Assembly (NCBI RefSeq): GCF_015024225.1
Contig: NZ_JACJGM010000029.1
Location: 1 to 64,000 of the forward strand
Length of the DNA stretch: 64,000 nucleotides
Source of the DNA: Nocardioides lijunqiniae
GTDB lineage: Bacteria; Actinomycetota; Actinomycetes; Propionibacteriales; Nocardioidaceae
Reading direction: 5' to 3'
The translations under genes were made by a program, and so were the position numbers. Within the stretch, counting starts at the first letter, position 1; each line of letters begins with the position of its first letter. Positions 18,253 to 27,114 of the stretch are shown here, piece by piece. The notes beneath the pieces were generated by a model. The model made no database searches, had not been told where the DNA came from, and saw only the letters and a program-made list of their open reading frames with translations.

Positions 18253-18757
18253 CGCCCGTGCATCTCGAGACCGACCGGCTGCTCATCCGTCCCTGGCGCC
18301 TCGACGAGGCGCCCCGCGTCCTCGACATCCTCAGCCGCGTCGAGGTCGTCCGCTGGCTCGGCGACGGCGAGCCGGACCTCCTCGCCGACCTCGACGCCGC
18401 GCACGCCAAGATCGAGTCCTGGCACGCGATCGAGGCGCCGCGCGGCGTCTGGGCCGTCGAGGTCAGGGAGACGGGCGTCCCGGCAGGGTCGGTGATGCTC
18501 GTCGGGATCCCCGACTCCGACGGCTTGGTGCAGATCGGCTGGAACCTGCACCCCGACAGCCACGCCACGGCTACGCCGCCGAAGCGGCGCGCGCGGTCCT
18601 CGACCACGGCCTGGCCGTGGGGATCGGCGAGATCCGAGCGCTGACCCACCTCGACAACGAGCCGTCGATCAGGGTCGCCCAGCGCGTCGGCATGCGCGAC
18701 CTCGGCACCACCGACCTCTGGTACGACAGTCCCTCGCGCGTGTTCATCGTCCCCTGA
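18249..18757 (+). pseudogene. GNAT acetyltransferase, frameshifted
   Basis: The GTG start overlaps the ABC-F stop (GTGA). The N-terminal two thirds read as a RimJ-like GNAT (HLETDRLLIRPW..., VQIGWNLHPDS). One base is then missing near 18564: CACGCCACGG where CACGGCCACGG would restore the frame. After the shift the expected acetyl-CoA and C-terminal part (YAAEAARAVL, HLDNEPSIRVAQRVGM) continues to a TGA at 18755-18757. The total of 509 nt is one short of 170 codons. Either a recent inactivation or a sequencing error in a GC run. Confidence 0.85.
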
Positions 18758-18800
18758 GCGCGGACCGATGAGTCCGGGGTGACCCGCTGGTCAGAGGCCC

Positions 18801-19337
18801 ATGCGCAACCTGGTGATGTACGAGCTGATGTCCCTCGACGGCGTGGCGGAGGAGCCGGGCGACTGGATGTTCGACGTCGACGACGACGTCTTCGCCAACC
18901 TCGGCCGCGTCATCGCCGCCCAGGACGACGTGCTCCTCGGCCGCGGCACCTACGACTACTGGTCGGGCTACTGGCCGACCTCCGACGTGCAGCCCTTCGC
19001 CGACTTCATCAACACCACCACCAAGCACGTCGTCACCTCGGGCGCTCCCGAGGAGCCGTGGGAGAGCTCGGTGGTCGTCCAGGAGCCTCTCGTCGACTAC
19101 GTGCGTGCCCTCAAGGAGCGCCAGGGCGGCGACATCGGCGTCCACGGGAGCCTCACGCTGGCCGCCTCCCTGCTCGAGGCCGATCTCGTGGACGTGCTCG
19201 AGCTGGTCGTGGTGCCCACGCTCGCGGGCGCGGGGCGGAGGCTCTTCGGCGACCGGTCCGAGCCCGGACGGCTCAGGCTCGAGAGCGTCGCAGGCAGCCC
19301 CACCGGGGCCGTGTTCCTGCGCTACGCCCGCGGCTGA
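18801..19337 (+). CDS. RibD C-terminal / dihydrofolate-reductase-like protein
   Basis: 178 aa with the RibD-C fold: N-terminal VMYELMSLDGVAEEP, LGRGTYDYW, and C-terminal HGSLTLAASLLEADLVDVLEL. These proteins bind NADPH and are often general reductases; substrates are mostly unknown. No deaminase domain is fused, so it is not a riboflavin enzyme. Stands alone, 43 bp after the broken acetyltransferase. Confidence 0.9.
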   Translation: MRNLVMYELMSLDGVAEEPGDWMFDVDDDVFANLGRVIAAQDDVLLGRGTYDYWSGYWPTSDVQPFADFINTTTKHVVTSGAPEEPWESSVVVQEPLVDYVRALKERQGGDIGVHGSLTLAASLLEADLVDVLELVVVPTLAGAGRRLFGDRSEPGRLRLESVAGSPTGAVFLRYARG

Positions 19338-19457
19338 CCTCGACGTCAGCGGATTCGCCACGCGATCGCTTGGTAAAGACCGAGCCGAAACGCCGCGAGG
19401 CGCTTCTGTGGGAACTACGTTCACAGGTGACCTGACCCCGACCCCCCGGAGCACCCC

Positions 19458-20258
19458 ATGCGGAAGAAGTCCTGGCTGTACCTGTTGCCACTCGTCGCCG
19501 GCCTGCTGGGGGCGTCCGGGGCGCCCGGCCAGGCCGCCGCCGCCGAGAGCTGGTCCGTGACCGGAGTGAACTCGACGGGGTGCGCCAGTGGCGACTGGAA
19601 CATCGACGTCTTCGCCGCGAACTTCGACGGGAACGACTACGTCATGCACACCATCGTCACCTCGGGCGGCCTCGTCTACATGAACGAGGACGCCGGGTCG
19701 ATCACCAACGGCTCGGACACCTGGGGGCTCTACGCCACGGACACCTACGGCCCCACGACCGGCACCTACCCGATCCCGGCAGGACAGCCGATGAAGGTGG
19801 TGCTGCGGGTGGAGCGCCCGAAGGGCACGGTGCTGTCGTCGTGGACCATGGAAGCCAAGTCGTGCGACAGCGCGACGCTGCTGTTCAACGGCTCCGACCT
19901 CGACGACGACCGCCTCTCCCCGCCTGCAGACAAGTGCCCCACGCGTGCCGGCAAGAGCGCCAACGGCTGCCCCGTCGTCACCCGCGCCCTCAGCGTCAGC
20001 AAGAAGAGCACCCCGATGCGGGTCACCGGACGCCTCCGGGCGCCCGGCCAGCCGGCGTACGCCGCCAAGCGCAAGGTGCGGGTCTGGAAGGTCCGCCCCG
20101 GTCCGGACAAGCTGGTCGGTGTCCGGACCACCACGGCCAAGGGGACGTTCAGCAAGCGCGTGCGCGCGGGTCGCTACTACGTCACGACCGTGGCCGTGCT
20201 GGACCCGGCGACCGGCTACGCGCCGCCGATCAGGTCACGCAAGGTCCGCGTCCGCTGA
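19458..20258 (+). CDS. Secreted protein of unknown function
   Basis: 266 aa. A Sec signal peptide (MRKKSWLYLLPLVAGLLG, cleavage near AAAAE) precedes a beta-rich middle domain and a C-terminal Arg/Lys-rich beta domain resembling actinobacterial secreted Ig-like modules (RKVRVWKV, TTAKGTFSKRVRAGRYYV). Two cysteines in the middle part could form a disulfide. No catalytic motif is visible. Confidence 0.8.
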   Translation: MRKKSWLYLLPLVAGLLGASGAPGQAAAAESWSVTGVNSTGCASGDWNIDVFAANFDGNDYVMHTIVTSGGLVYMNEDAGSITNGSDTWGLYATDTYGPTTGTYPIPAGQPMKVVLRVERPKGTVLSSWTMEAKSCDSATLLFNGSDLDDDRLSPPADKCPTRAGKSANGCPVVTRALSVSKKSTPMRVTGRLRAPGQPAYAAKRKVRVWKVRPGPDKLVGVRTTTAKGTFSKRVRAGRYYVTTVAVLDPATGYAPPIRSRKVRVR

Positions 20259-20265
20259 CGGCGCT

Positions 20266-20280
20266 CCCACGAGCCGTGGG
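20266..20280. terminator. Candidate bidirectional terminator hairpin
   Basis: CCCACG-AGC-CGTGGG forms a perfect 6-bp stem with a 3-nt loop between two convergent genes (secreted protein and response regulator). There is no T-tract, which is common in high-GC genomes. Positional support only. Confidence 0.4.
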
Positions 20281-20307
20281 GCTCCACCGTGATGCACCGC
20301 GAGGCGA

Positions 20308-20952
20308 CTAGGCGAGGCCTGCCTCGTACGCGGCGATCACGAGGTGGACCCGGTCGCGCGCGCCCATCTTTGCGAGGATGCGAGCCACGTGCGTCTTGGC
20401 GGTCAGCGGGCTGACGACCAGCTCGTCCGCGATCTCCTGGTTGCTCCTTCCCGCGGCGACCAGCAGCAGCACCTCGCGCTCGCGCGCCGTCAGGCTGGCC
20501 AGGCGCTCGGGCGCCGGCGCGTCGGGGCGACTCAGCGCCCGGGTGATGACCGTCCTGGTGGCGCCGGGCGAGAGCAGCGCCTCGCCCGCTGCGACGGTGC
20601 GGATGGCGTCGAGCAGCGCGTCCGGACGGGTGTCCTTGGGCAGGAACCCACAGGCGCCTGCGCGAAGGCCGCGCAGCACGTTGGTGTCCGTCTCGAACGT
20701 CGTCAGGATCAGCACCTTGCTACCGCTCGATCCGGCGTCGGCGACGATCTGGCGAGTCGCCTCGATGCCGTCGGTGCTCGGCATCCTGATGTCCATCAGG
20801 ACCACGTCGGGTCGCAGGTCCCGGGTCAGCGTCACCGCCTCGTCGCCGGTGCCGGCCTCCCCGACGACCTCCATGTCGGCAGCGGAGCCGACCAGCAGCG
20901 CGAACGCGCCGCGCACCAGGGCCTGGTCGTCTGCGAGCAGGACCCGGATCAC
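20308..20952 (-). CDS. NarL/LuxR-family response regulator
   Basis: 214 aa. Receiver domain with phospho-acceptor Asp in VVLMDIRMP and Lys in FLPKDT, then a LuxR HTH (LTAREREVLLLVAAGRSNQE). Its start overlaps the histidine kinase stop (ATGA), forming a two-component pair. It probably controls the MMPL exporter upstream in the same operon. Confidence 0.94.
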   Translation of the reverse strand: MIRVLLADDQALVRGAFALLVGSAADMEVVGEAGTGDEAVTLTRDLRPDVVLMDIRMPSTDGIEATRQIVADAGSSGSKVLILTTFETDTNVLRGLRAGACGFLPKDTRPDALLDAIRTVAAGEALLSPGATRTVITRALSRPDAPAPERLASLTAREREVLLLVAAGRSNQEIADELVVSPLTAKTHVARILAKMGARDRVHLVIAAYEAGLA

Positions 20953-22118
20953 GGCGACACCCGCCAGGTCCTCGGCAGCGGCAGGCTGGCCCGCACCGCG
21001 AACCCTCCGGACCCGTCCGGGCCGGCGGACAGCTCGCCGCCGACGGCCTGCGCCCGCCCTGTCATCCCGAGGATCCCGAAGCCGGCCGGTGTCACGGTCG
21101 AGTCCGCTCGCGCCGGTCCGTCGTCGACGACCACGATCCGCAGCTGGTGGTCGTCCTGGTCGAGCCGGACGGTCGCGTGCCTCGCCGTCGAGTGTCGAAC
21201 GACGTTGGTGAGCGACTCCTGGATGATCCGATAGGCCACGACGGACACCGTCGACGGCAGCTCGTCCGACACCCCGTCCGCCTCCACCTCGACCTGCACA
21301 TCAGCCGCCCCGGCCGTCTCCACCAGGCGCTGCAGCTCACCGAGGTGGGGCGCTGGTCCGGTCGGCTCGGCCTCGCCGCCGTGCAGCACGTCGAGCACGG
21401 CACGCAGCTCGTGGAGCGTGTCCCGGCTCGTGTCCGACAGCTGGTGCAGCGTGCTGGACAGCTCCCGCAGCGACGCGTCCCCGCGCTCCGCCTGCTGGTC
21501 GATCAGGTGGGCGGCGACGGAGGCCTGGACGTTCGCGACCGCGAGGCCGTGCGCCAGGACGTCGTGCAGCTCGGCGGCGATCAGCACCCGCTCCTCGGCG
21601 ACCCGGCGCTCGATCTCGTCGGCACGCTCCTGCTCGAGTCGCGCGGTGACGGCGGCCGTCCAGTTTCCGTAGAAGCGGACCGTGAGGCCCGCGAAGAAGG
21701 CCATGAACAGCCAGCCGACGCCGAGGAGAGCGTCGCCCAGCGCCCCCGACGCGGCGACGGCCGGCAGGCCCACCGTGGCCAGCACCACCAGGGCGGCGTA
21801 CCCCGGTCGCGGCCGCTCGCTGTATCGCGCCGCCGTGAACGCCGCCACGACCAGGGCCGGCATCGTGGCCTCGTGGGGGTAGTCGAGGAGGTGGTAGGGC
21901 GTCGACACGGCGAGGACCGCCAGGACGACGGGGATCGGCCACCGCCGCCGAGCCAGCAACGGAGCCGACGTCGCAGCCAGGAGCGCGATCGCGCCGAGGT
22001 CCACGCCTCGCTCGTCCTCGGCAGTGACCGCCTGGAGCGTGAAGGCCATGACGACGCCGAGCGCGAACGACCCCGCCGCCAGCAGCCGATCGGCCACCGG
22101 CGGACGGAGCGCCGTCAT
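20949..22118 (-). CDS. DesK/NarX-type sensor histidine kinase
   Basis: 389 aa. Five or six N-terminal membrane helices (about residues 10-150), a HisKA_3 box with the phospho-acceptor in AAELHDVLAH, and an HATPase domain with the N box IIQESLTNVVRHS and a G box GFGILGM. Cognate of the adjacent response regulator. Membrane sensing without a large external domain suggests a membrane or envelope signal. Starts 3 bp after the MMPL stop. Confidence 0.93.
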   Translation of the reverse strand: MTALRPPVADRLLAAGSFALGVVMAFTLQAVTAEDERGVDLGAIALLAATSAPLLARRRWPIPVVLAVLAVSTPYHLLDYPHEATMPALVVAAFTAARYSERPRPGYAALVVLATVGLPAVAASGALGDALLGVGWLFMAFFAGLTVRFYGNWTAAVTARLEQERADEIERRVAEERVLIAAELHDVLAHGLAVANVQASVAAHLIDQQAERGDASLRELSSTLHQLSDTSRDTLHELRAVLDVLHGGEAEPTGPAPHLGELQRLVETAGAADVQVEVEADGVSDELPSTVSVVAYRIIQESLTNVVRHSTARHATVRLDQDDHQLRIVVVDDGPARADSTVTPAGFGILGMTGRAQAVGGELSAGPDGSGGFAVRASLPLPRTWRVSP

Positions 22119-22121
22119 CGT

Positions 22122-24236
22122 TCACACACGGTCATCGACACTGTCCTCACTCGTCCGCGAGAGGTTGCTGGGCCACCAGATCCTCGAGCCCAGCGACATC
22201 GTCAGCGCCGGCACCACGACGGACCGCACCAGCAAGGTATCGATGAGCACGCCGACGGCGACCAGTATCCCGATCTCGACGAGCATGACGAGCGGCAGCG
22301 AGGCGAGCACCGCGAACGTCGCCGCCAGCACGACGCCGGCCGAGGTGACCACGCCGCCGGTGACGGCGAGGCCACGCTTCGTGCCCTCGACGGTGCCGTG
22401 CCGGACGGCTTCCTCGCGCACCCGGGTCATCAGGAAGATGTTGTAGTCGACACCGAGCGCCACCAGGAACAGGAACCCGATCAGGGGCACCGACGACTCC
22501 AGCCCGGCGAACCCGAGGACATGGTCGAACACCAGGGTGCACAGTCCGAGGGCGCCGAGGTACGACACGACGACGGTGGCGACCAGCACCAGCGGAGCCA
22601 CGATCGCCCGGAGCAGCAGGCCGAGGATGGCGAGCACCACCAGCAGGATCAGCGGCATCACCAGGTTGCGGTCGGTCCTGTTGGTCTCGGCCTCGTCGAG
22701 CTTCTCGGCGCTCGGCCCGCCGACCAGCGCGGCCTCACCGGCGACCTCGCGCAGGCTCTCCCGCAGCTGCTTGATCGTCGCCGTCTCCCCCGCGCTCTCG
22801 GGAGGGCCGACCGGGAGCACGGACATCTCCACCCAGTCGTCGCTGGACCGGCCGATCTCGGCCCGGGCGACCCCCGGCGTTCCCTCCACCGCGGCCAGGA
22901 CCTCGCGGCTCTGGTCCGGACGACTCAGCACGGTGAGCGGCTGCCCGCTCGCGTCGGGGTAGCGCGCCTCGATCAGCTTCGCGCCCGTCACGGAGTCCGG
23001 TGTCGATCGGGCGAACTGGTCCAGCTGCGGGAGGGCGCTGTTGACCCCCACGATCCCCAGCGCGAGAGCGCCCAGGATCACCATCGGGACGGCCCAGCTG
23101 ACGACGCGGCGACGCGCCACCAGCTCGCCGAGCCGAGCCCATCGCGACCCGGACGCGCGCGCCTCAGCCCCGAGCCTCGGCACGAACGGCCAGAAGACGC
23201 GGCGACCGAGCACCACCAGCAGAGCGGGGAAGAGCGTCAGCATGACGAGCAACGAGGCCCCGATGCCCGCCGCCCCCACGGGGCCGAGGCTGCTGATGCT
23301 GTTGAGGTCCGCGGCCAGCAGGCACAGCAGACCGGCGACCACCGTCGCCGCCGACGCGAGGATGGCCGGACCGGCGCCCCGCAGGGCCGCCACCATGGCG
23401 TCCATCGGTCGCTCGTGGCGGTGCAGCTCCTCGCGGTAGCGGGACACGAGCAGCAGGGCGTAGTCGGTGCCCGCGCCGAAGACCAGCACGATCAGCAGCG
23501 CCGAGCTCATGCTCGTGATGGTGAAGTCGAACAGCTGGGTCAGGGCGTAGACGACACCCATCGACGTGACCGCCGCGACCCCGACCGCCGTGAGCGGGAC
23601 CAGCCACAGCAACGGACTGCGGTAGGTCAGGATCAGCAGGACCGCGACGACGATGGCCGTCGCGAGCATCAAGGTCGCGTCGACGGCATCGAAGACCTCG
23701 TCCATGTCGGCCCCCAGCGCGGTCGGACCGGTGACGTAGGCGTCCAGTCCACTCGGCCGGTCGTCAAGGAGGGCACGCGCATCCGCGGTAGCGCCGGCCT
23801 CCTCGGCGACCGCCTCGCGGTCGAGCGGAAGCGTGTACATCAGGGCCGTGCCGTCGTCGGAGCCGACGATCTCGGGCAGGGCGTCGGCGTCGCCCCCGAA
23901 GCGCTCCGCGAGCTCGGACTGGCCGCGCTCGACGGCCTCCCGGTCGCCCGGCTGGAGGCCGCCCGGTCGTTCGTACACGACCATGAGCAGGCCGCTCTCG
24001 CCGCCGGGCAGCTCGGCCTCGGCCTGGAGGACCTTGGTCGACTGGGCGCTGGCCGGCAGGTAGTCGGCCTGGCCGTCGCGGGTGACCGAGTCGAGCTTGC
24101 CGGCGAGCGAGTAGCCGCCCACCAGCAGCCCGACCCACACGGCCAGCACGAGCCAGGGCAGCACGGTCATGGTGCGTGATCTCGTCGGGCTGGTGTCGGC
24201 ACCGGACTGGTCGGGCGCCGTGAGCTGAGAAGTCAT
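22122..24236 (-). CDS. MMPL/RND-family exporter
   Basis: 704 aa with about 12 membrane helices in two repeats, each preceded by an external domain (helix 1 MTVLPWLVLAVWVGLLVGG). Conserved MMPL segments are GAGTDYALLLVSRYREEL and ALGVDYNIFLMTRVREE. The YdfJ-like class exports lipids or drugs. The start MTSQLTAPD is chosen because it places the first helix correctly; GTG three codons upstream is possible. Operon with a two-component system; an inverted repeat lies 56-81 bp upstream. Confidence 0.92.
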   Translation of the reverse strand: MTSQLTAPDQSGADTSPTRSRTMTVLPWLVLAVWVGLLVGGYSLAGKLDSVTRDGQADYLPASAQSTKVLQAEAELPGGESGLLMVVYERPGGLQPGDREAVERGQSELAERFGGDADALPEIVGSDDGTALMYTLPLDREAVAEEAGATADARALLDDRPSGLDAYVTGPTALGADMDEVFDAVDATLMLATAIVVAVLLILTYRSPLLWLVPLTAVGVAAVTSMGVVYALTQLFDFTITSMSSALLIVLVFGAGTDYALLLVSRYREELHRHERPMDAMVAALRGAGPAILASAATVVAGLLCLLAADLNSISSLGPVGAAGIGASLLVMLTLFPALLVVLGRRVFWPFVPRLGAEARASGSRWARLGELVARRRVVSWAVPMVILGALALGIVGVNSALPQLDQFARSTPDSVTGAKLIEARYPDASGQPLTVLSRPDQSREVLAAVEGTPGVARAEIGRSSDDWVEMSVLPVGPPESAGETATIKQLRESLREVAGEAALVGGPSAEKLDEAETNRTDRNLVMPLILLVVLAILGLLLRAIVAPLVLVATVVVSYLGALGLCTLVFDHVLGFAGLESSVPLIGFLFLVALGVDYNIFLMTRVREEAVRHGTVEGTKRGLAVTGGVVTSAGVVLAATFAVLASLPLVMLVEIGILVAVGVLIDTLLVRSVVVPALTMSLGSRIWWPSNLSRTSEDSVDDRV

Positions 24237-24637
24237 GGCGTTCACGCTGTCAATCCGGCGGCGCCGACGCGTCTGGCCACGGCAGGCACTTCGCCGTACT
24301 CCGTTCGGCGTACGGCGGGAGGGAAGGATCGCCGCGTGATCCGGGTTTTCAGTACGTGGACAGAGGCTTCGGCAGGCTGAAGCTGGTCGTCTTACCCGCA
24401 CTCGCAGGGTCCGGGCGCAGCCCGTGCGGTGACCGCTCGAAGCCCCGGACACCCCAGGCTCAACACCGTGGCCCGGCAGTCCCACCGGTGCAGTTTCCTG
24501 AGCCACCTCCGAGGCTGACCTCTGTGACCACCTAAGAGCCGGCTCGGCCGCCCCTGCGGCTAGGGCGCCGGATCGCGCCGTATGAGGTTGGGGCATTCCG
24601 CCCAGAATGTCGCGGGCGCGCTGTGCAGCGAATCTTG
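24237..24637. other. Intergenic region with a candidate MMPL operator
   Basis: About 400 bp without a supported gene. It contains a perfect 8-bp inverted repeat CGCCGTAC (24292-24299) and GTACGGCG (24310-24317), spacer 10 bp, upstream of the MMPL gene. The remainder (24330-24600) forms the left edge of the accessory island. I found no tRNA, integrase or obvious attachment repeat in it. Confidence 0.5.
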
Positions 24638-24847
24638 TCAGGCCGCGATGCGCCGGTACCGGTGGGCACGGATCTGTCGGCCGACGCGGCGCCAGGTGTG
24701 CGGGAGCAACATTGCCTCGCACAGGAAGGCGGGGACGTCGTAGTAATCGTAGGTGCCGCCACTGCGGAACCTGACCCGCAGGGTGCGCGTGGCGTGGTCG
24801 TAGCCCATGAAGGCGACGTTGTCGGAGACGACGGGGACCATGTTCAT
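24638..24847 (-). CDS. KTSC domain protein
   Basis: 69 aa. ATG at 24847 with GGAG 8 nt upstream. The sequence LRVRFRSGGTYDYYDVP is the KTSC signature, a small domain related to the C-terminal part of a lysyl-tRNA synthetase-like family and suspected to bind nucleic acid. It is 25 bp downstream of the DUF6527 gene, so probably the last gene of the ubiquitin-like cassette. Its role there is not known. Confidence 0.85.
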   Translation of the reverse strand: MNMVPVVSDNVAFMGYDHATRTLRVRFRSGGTYDYYDVPAFLCEAMLLPHTWRRVGRQIRAHRYRRIAA

Positions 24848-24872
24848 GTTCCGCTCCTCTGGTTGAGGTTGT

Positions 24873-25253
24873 TCAGCTGCGGGTCCGGTTGGGGACCCAG
24901 TGAATGCGGCCGTCGCGGAGCCAGTAGTGGCATCGGGGATTGCCGCGGTAGTCGATGGACGGGTGGACGGACGGCTGCCCGGCCGTATTGGCGGTGACCG
25001 TCCAGCGGGTCCGTGCGGGGTTGGCCAGGTTGAGCTCGATGGTGTGGCCGCGTCCGCACGGGCAGTCGAGGAGCGCCCACTTGGGTGTCGTCGCTCCGAG
25101 GACGTAAACGCACCGGGGGTCCAGGTGCTCAGGCAGACCACTGCGGTCTGCAAGAACCACTACCTGGCTGACGCGGGACTTCGCGTGGCTGTTGCGGGCA
25201 CGCCGGTACGCGCGGACGACACGGGTGCGGGCGTTGGCCAAGAGACGCTTCAC
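24873..25253 (-). CDS. DUF6527 zinc-binding protein
   Basis: 126 aa. A basic N-terminus, then CPCGRGHTIELNL...W...PSID...CHYWLRDGRIHW, the pattern of DUF6527. CPCG plus a later Cys/His (CHYW) suggests one zinc site. Such genes are common companions of bacterial Ubl/E2/E1-JAB operons. The start overlaps the E1 stop (ATGA). The molecular role is unknown; a substrate or RNA-binding factor is possible. Confidence 0.85.
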   Translation of the reverse strand: MKRLLANARTRVVRAYRRARNSHAKSRVSQVVVLADRSGLPEHLDPRCVYVLGATTPKWALLDCPCGRGHTIELNLANPARTRWTVTANTAGQPSVHPSIDYRGNPRCHYWLRDGRIHWVPNRTRS

Positions 25254-26722
25254 TGGAGGACTCCGAGGAGGTCCAGGTACGGGGCGCGGATGCCGCGGCC
25301 GATGAAGGCCGCGGTGGCGCAGAAGCAGCCGCGGCGTGCCGGTCGGGCGTTGCGGCGCAGCTCACTGAGGTGGGAGCGCATCAACAGCTCCGTCGCTTCG
25401 GTCTTCCCGAGGCCGGTCAGGCGCAGGACGAACTCGGTCGCGCCGAGCGCCGCGACGCTGGTGGTGAGGGTGACGACCGCGGGCTGCGGAGTCTCGGCCG
25501 CCTGCACGTACCCCTCGCCGGCGAGCGCCTTGCGGGTCTCGGGGTCGAGGTTCTCGGCGGCCGCGAGGCCCGGGTCGATCCGGCCGCGGCACAGCAGGCA
25601 CGCCGTGCCGGGCGCCACCCAGGTGACGCGCTGCTCGATCTGCACCTCTCGGCCTCCGTCCTCGCGCTCGGTCGGCGCGACCAGGACAGCGACATCGACG
25701 ACGGGAGCGATGTGCGCGTACGCCCATCGGTTCAGGATCAGGCGGGCGCCATGCCCGTCGACGCAGCTGAACACGACGTCGGAGTGCGCGATCGCGGCGA
25801 GCGCGTCCGGGTGGTTCAGCGGCTTGTCGATCCGGACCACCGGGGTGCCTAGGCCGATCTCGTCGAGGTGGTCACCGAGCGCGTCCACCTTGAGGCGGCC
25901 GACGTCACCGGTCGTGATGCCGTGCCCGCGGGTCGGCGTCGGGTCGGTGACGACGTCGTCGTCGACGATGACGAGCTCACCCAACCCCAGGCGTGCGACC
26001 TGCACGGAGACCGCGGACCCGGTGCCGCCGCCACCGATGACGGCGGCGCGCACGTGCTTCAGGGTCCGGTTGCCGTCCGGGCCGAGCATCCGAATCTGCC
26101 GGTCAAACACCGACATCTGCTCCTCGTTCGCCAGATCGCCCAACTCCTCAGCGTCAGCGGGCGGCAGGTACAGGCGGAGACCAGCGCCAGCGACCCGGAC
26201 CGCGTCGACGACGACGAACTGCGGCGCCTGTGCGTCGAAGGTCTCGCCAAGGTCGTACAGGCGGGCGGCGACCTGCGGGGCGTCCAGGCTGCCGGCGACC
26301 ACGATGGCCGCGTAGTACGGAGCGCCGAACTCGCGGGCCGCGTTCGCCAGCTCGACGTCGACCTGGTCGTCGTAGGTGGAGAACTCTGGCAGGCCACGCG
26401 GGTGGGTGTGGACGAACATCGGGACCTGGTCGTGCGCCACGGCCGCACGGAACGCCGGCACCCACCCGGACGAGGAGATCGACAGGCTTATCGGGCCGCG
26501 CTCGACGTAGGCCCCCTCGGGGACCGGCGTGACGGTCTGCGCGAGCAGCGTGATCGACCCGGCCACCTTCGGGATCTCGGCACCGGCGACGGACGTGTCC
26601 ACGGTGGTCGCCACGGCCCCCACGAGGGAGGTCGCGACGACCGCCGCGGTTTCGTCACCGGCGCCGAGGGAGGAGGCCAGCGGGGTGAACTGGTCCTCGG
26701 TGAACGCGATGCGGGTCGACAT
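25250..26722 (-). CDS. JAB-E1 (ThiF) fusion protein
   Basis: 490 aa. The N-terminal JAB/JAMM metalloprotease has a full HxHP-x6-S-x2-D motif (H105, H107, S115, D118). A C-terminal ThiF/E1 domain follows: FDRQIRMLG (206-214), ATP loop GGGGTGS (230-236) and VDDD (253-256). CLLC (375-378) and CFC (466-468) probably bind zinc. The domain should adenylate the Ubl C-terminus; the JAB should process or remove it. C320 is the only other cysteine and sits next to VDG, so no typical thioester cysteine is evident. Start ATG overlaps the E2 stop (TGATG). Confidence 0.92.
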   Translation of the reverse strand: MSTRIAFTEDQFTPLASSLGAGDETAAVVATSLVGAVATTVDTSVAGAEIPKVAGSITLLAQTVTPVPEGAYVERGPISLSISSSGWVPAFRAAVAHDQVPMFVHTHPRGLPEFSTYDDQVDVELANAAREFGAPYYAAIVVAGSLDAPQVAARLYDLGETFDAQAPQFVVVDAVRVAGAGLRLYLPPADAEELGDLANEEQMSVFDRQIRMLGPDGNRTLKHVRAAVIGGGGTGSAVSVQVARLGLGELVIVDDDVVTDPTPTRGHGITTGDVGRLKVDALGDHLDEIGLGTPVVRIDKPLNHPDALAAIAHSDVVFSCVDGHGARLILNRWAYAHIAPVVDVAVLVAPTEREDGGREVQIEQRVTWVAPGTACLLCRGRIDPGLAAAENLDPETRKALAGEGYVQAAETPQPAVVTLTTSVAALGATEFVLRLTGLGKTEATELLMRSHLSELRRNARPARRGCFCATAAFIGRGIRAPYLDLLGVLQ

Positions 26723-27111
26723 CAGTGGCCGCCCGCGATCGCCATGGCCCGGCGGACGTACGCGAGGTACGTCTCGAGGTTGTCGATGCCCGGTCGCCAC
26801 TGGCCCCCGATGTGGCGGCTCCACCGCTGCCAGACCCGGCCGACGTGGTTCTCGATCACCTCGGTGCCCGGAATCGCGGCGCCCTTGGCTGTCAGGGCCG
26901 GCGACACCCAGAACATGTCCGGGGTGGCGTCGGGGAACCCGATCGGCAGGCGCAGCAGAAGGTCGGCCTCGGACCGGTCGAGACCCGGGGTCGGGAAGTC
27001 GGCCAGAACGACGTTGATGAACCCGTCAGACACCTCGACCGTGGAGCTATAGCCCAGCGAGTCGAGGAGGGATTGGTCTTGTTCGCGGAGGACCGCCACG
27101 AGCGCACCCAT
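26722..27111 (-). CDS. E2-like (UBC-fold, Prok-E2 type) protein without cysteine
   Basis: 129 aa. The E2-like features are a beta-rich N-terminal half, LPIGFPDATPDMFWVSP (the position of the UBC P-x-P region), and a C-terminal WQRWSRHIGGQWRPGIDN plus helix. The translated sequence contains no cysteine at all, so classical thioester chemistry is impossible in this protein. Adjacent to Ubl and JAB-E1 genes. It may present the Ubl or the substrate, or act by direct adenylate transfer. Starts 3 bp after the Ubl stop. Confidence 0.82.
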   Translation of the reverse strand: MGALVAVLREQDQSLLDSLGYSSTVEVSDGFINVVLADFPTPGLDRSEADLLLRLPIGFPDATPDMFWVSPALTAKGAAIPGTEVIENHVGRVWQRWSRHIGGQWRPGIDNLETYLAYVRRAMAIAGGH

Positions 27112-27114
27112 CGC

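Noticed and set aside
24237..24637. Integration site of the island
   Set aside because: I looked for a tRNA end, integrase gene and a matching direct repeat near 33650-33785 and found none; mobility of the island remains an inference from gene content.
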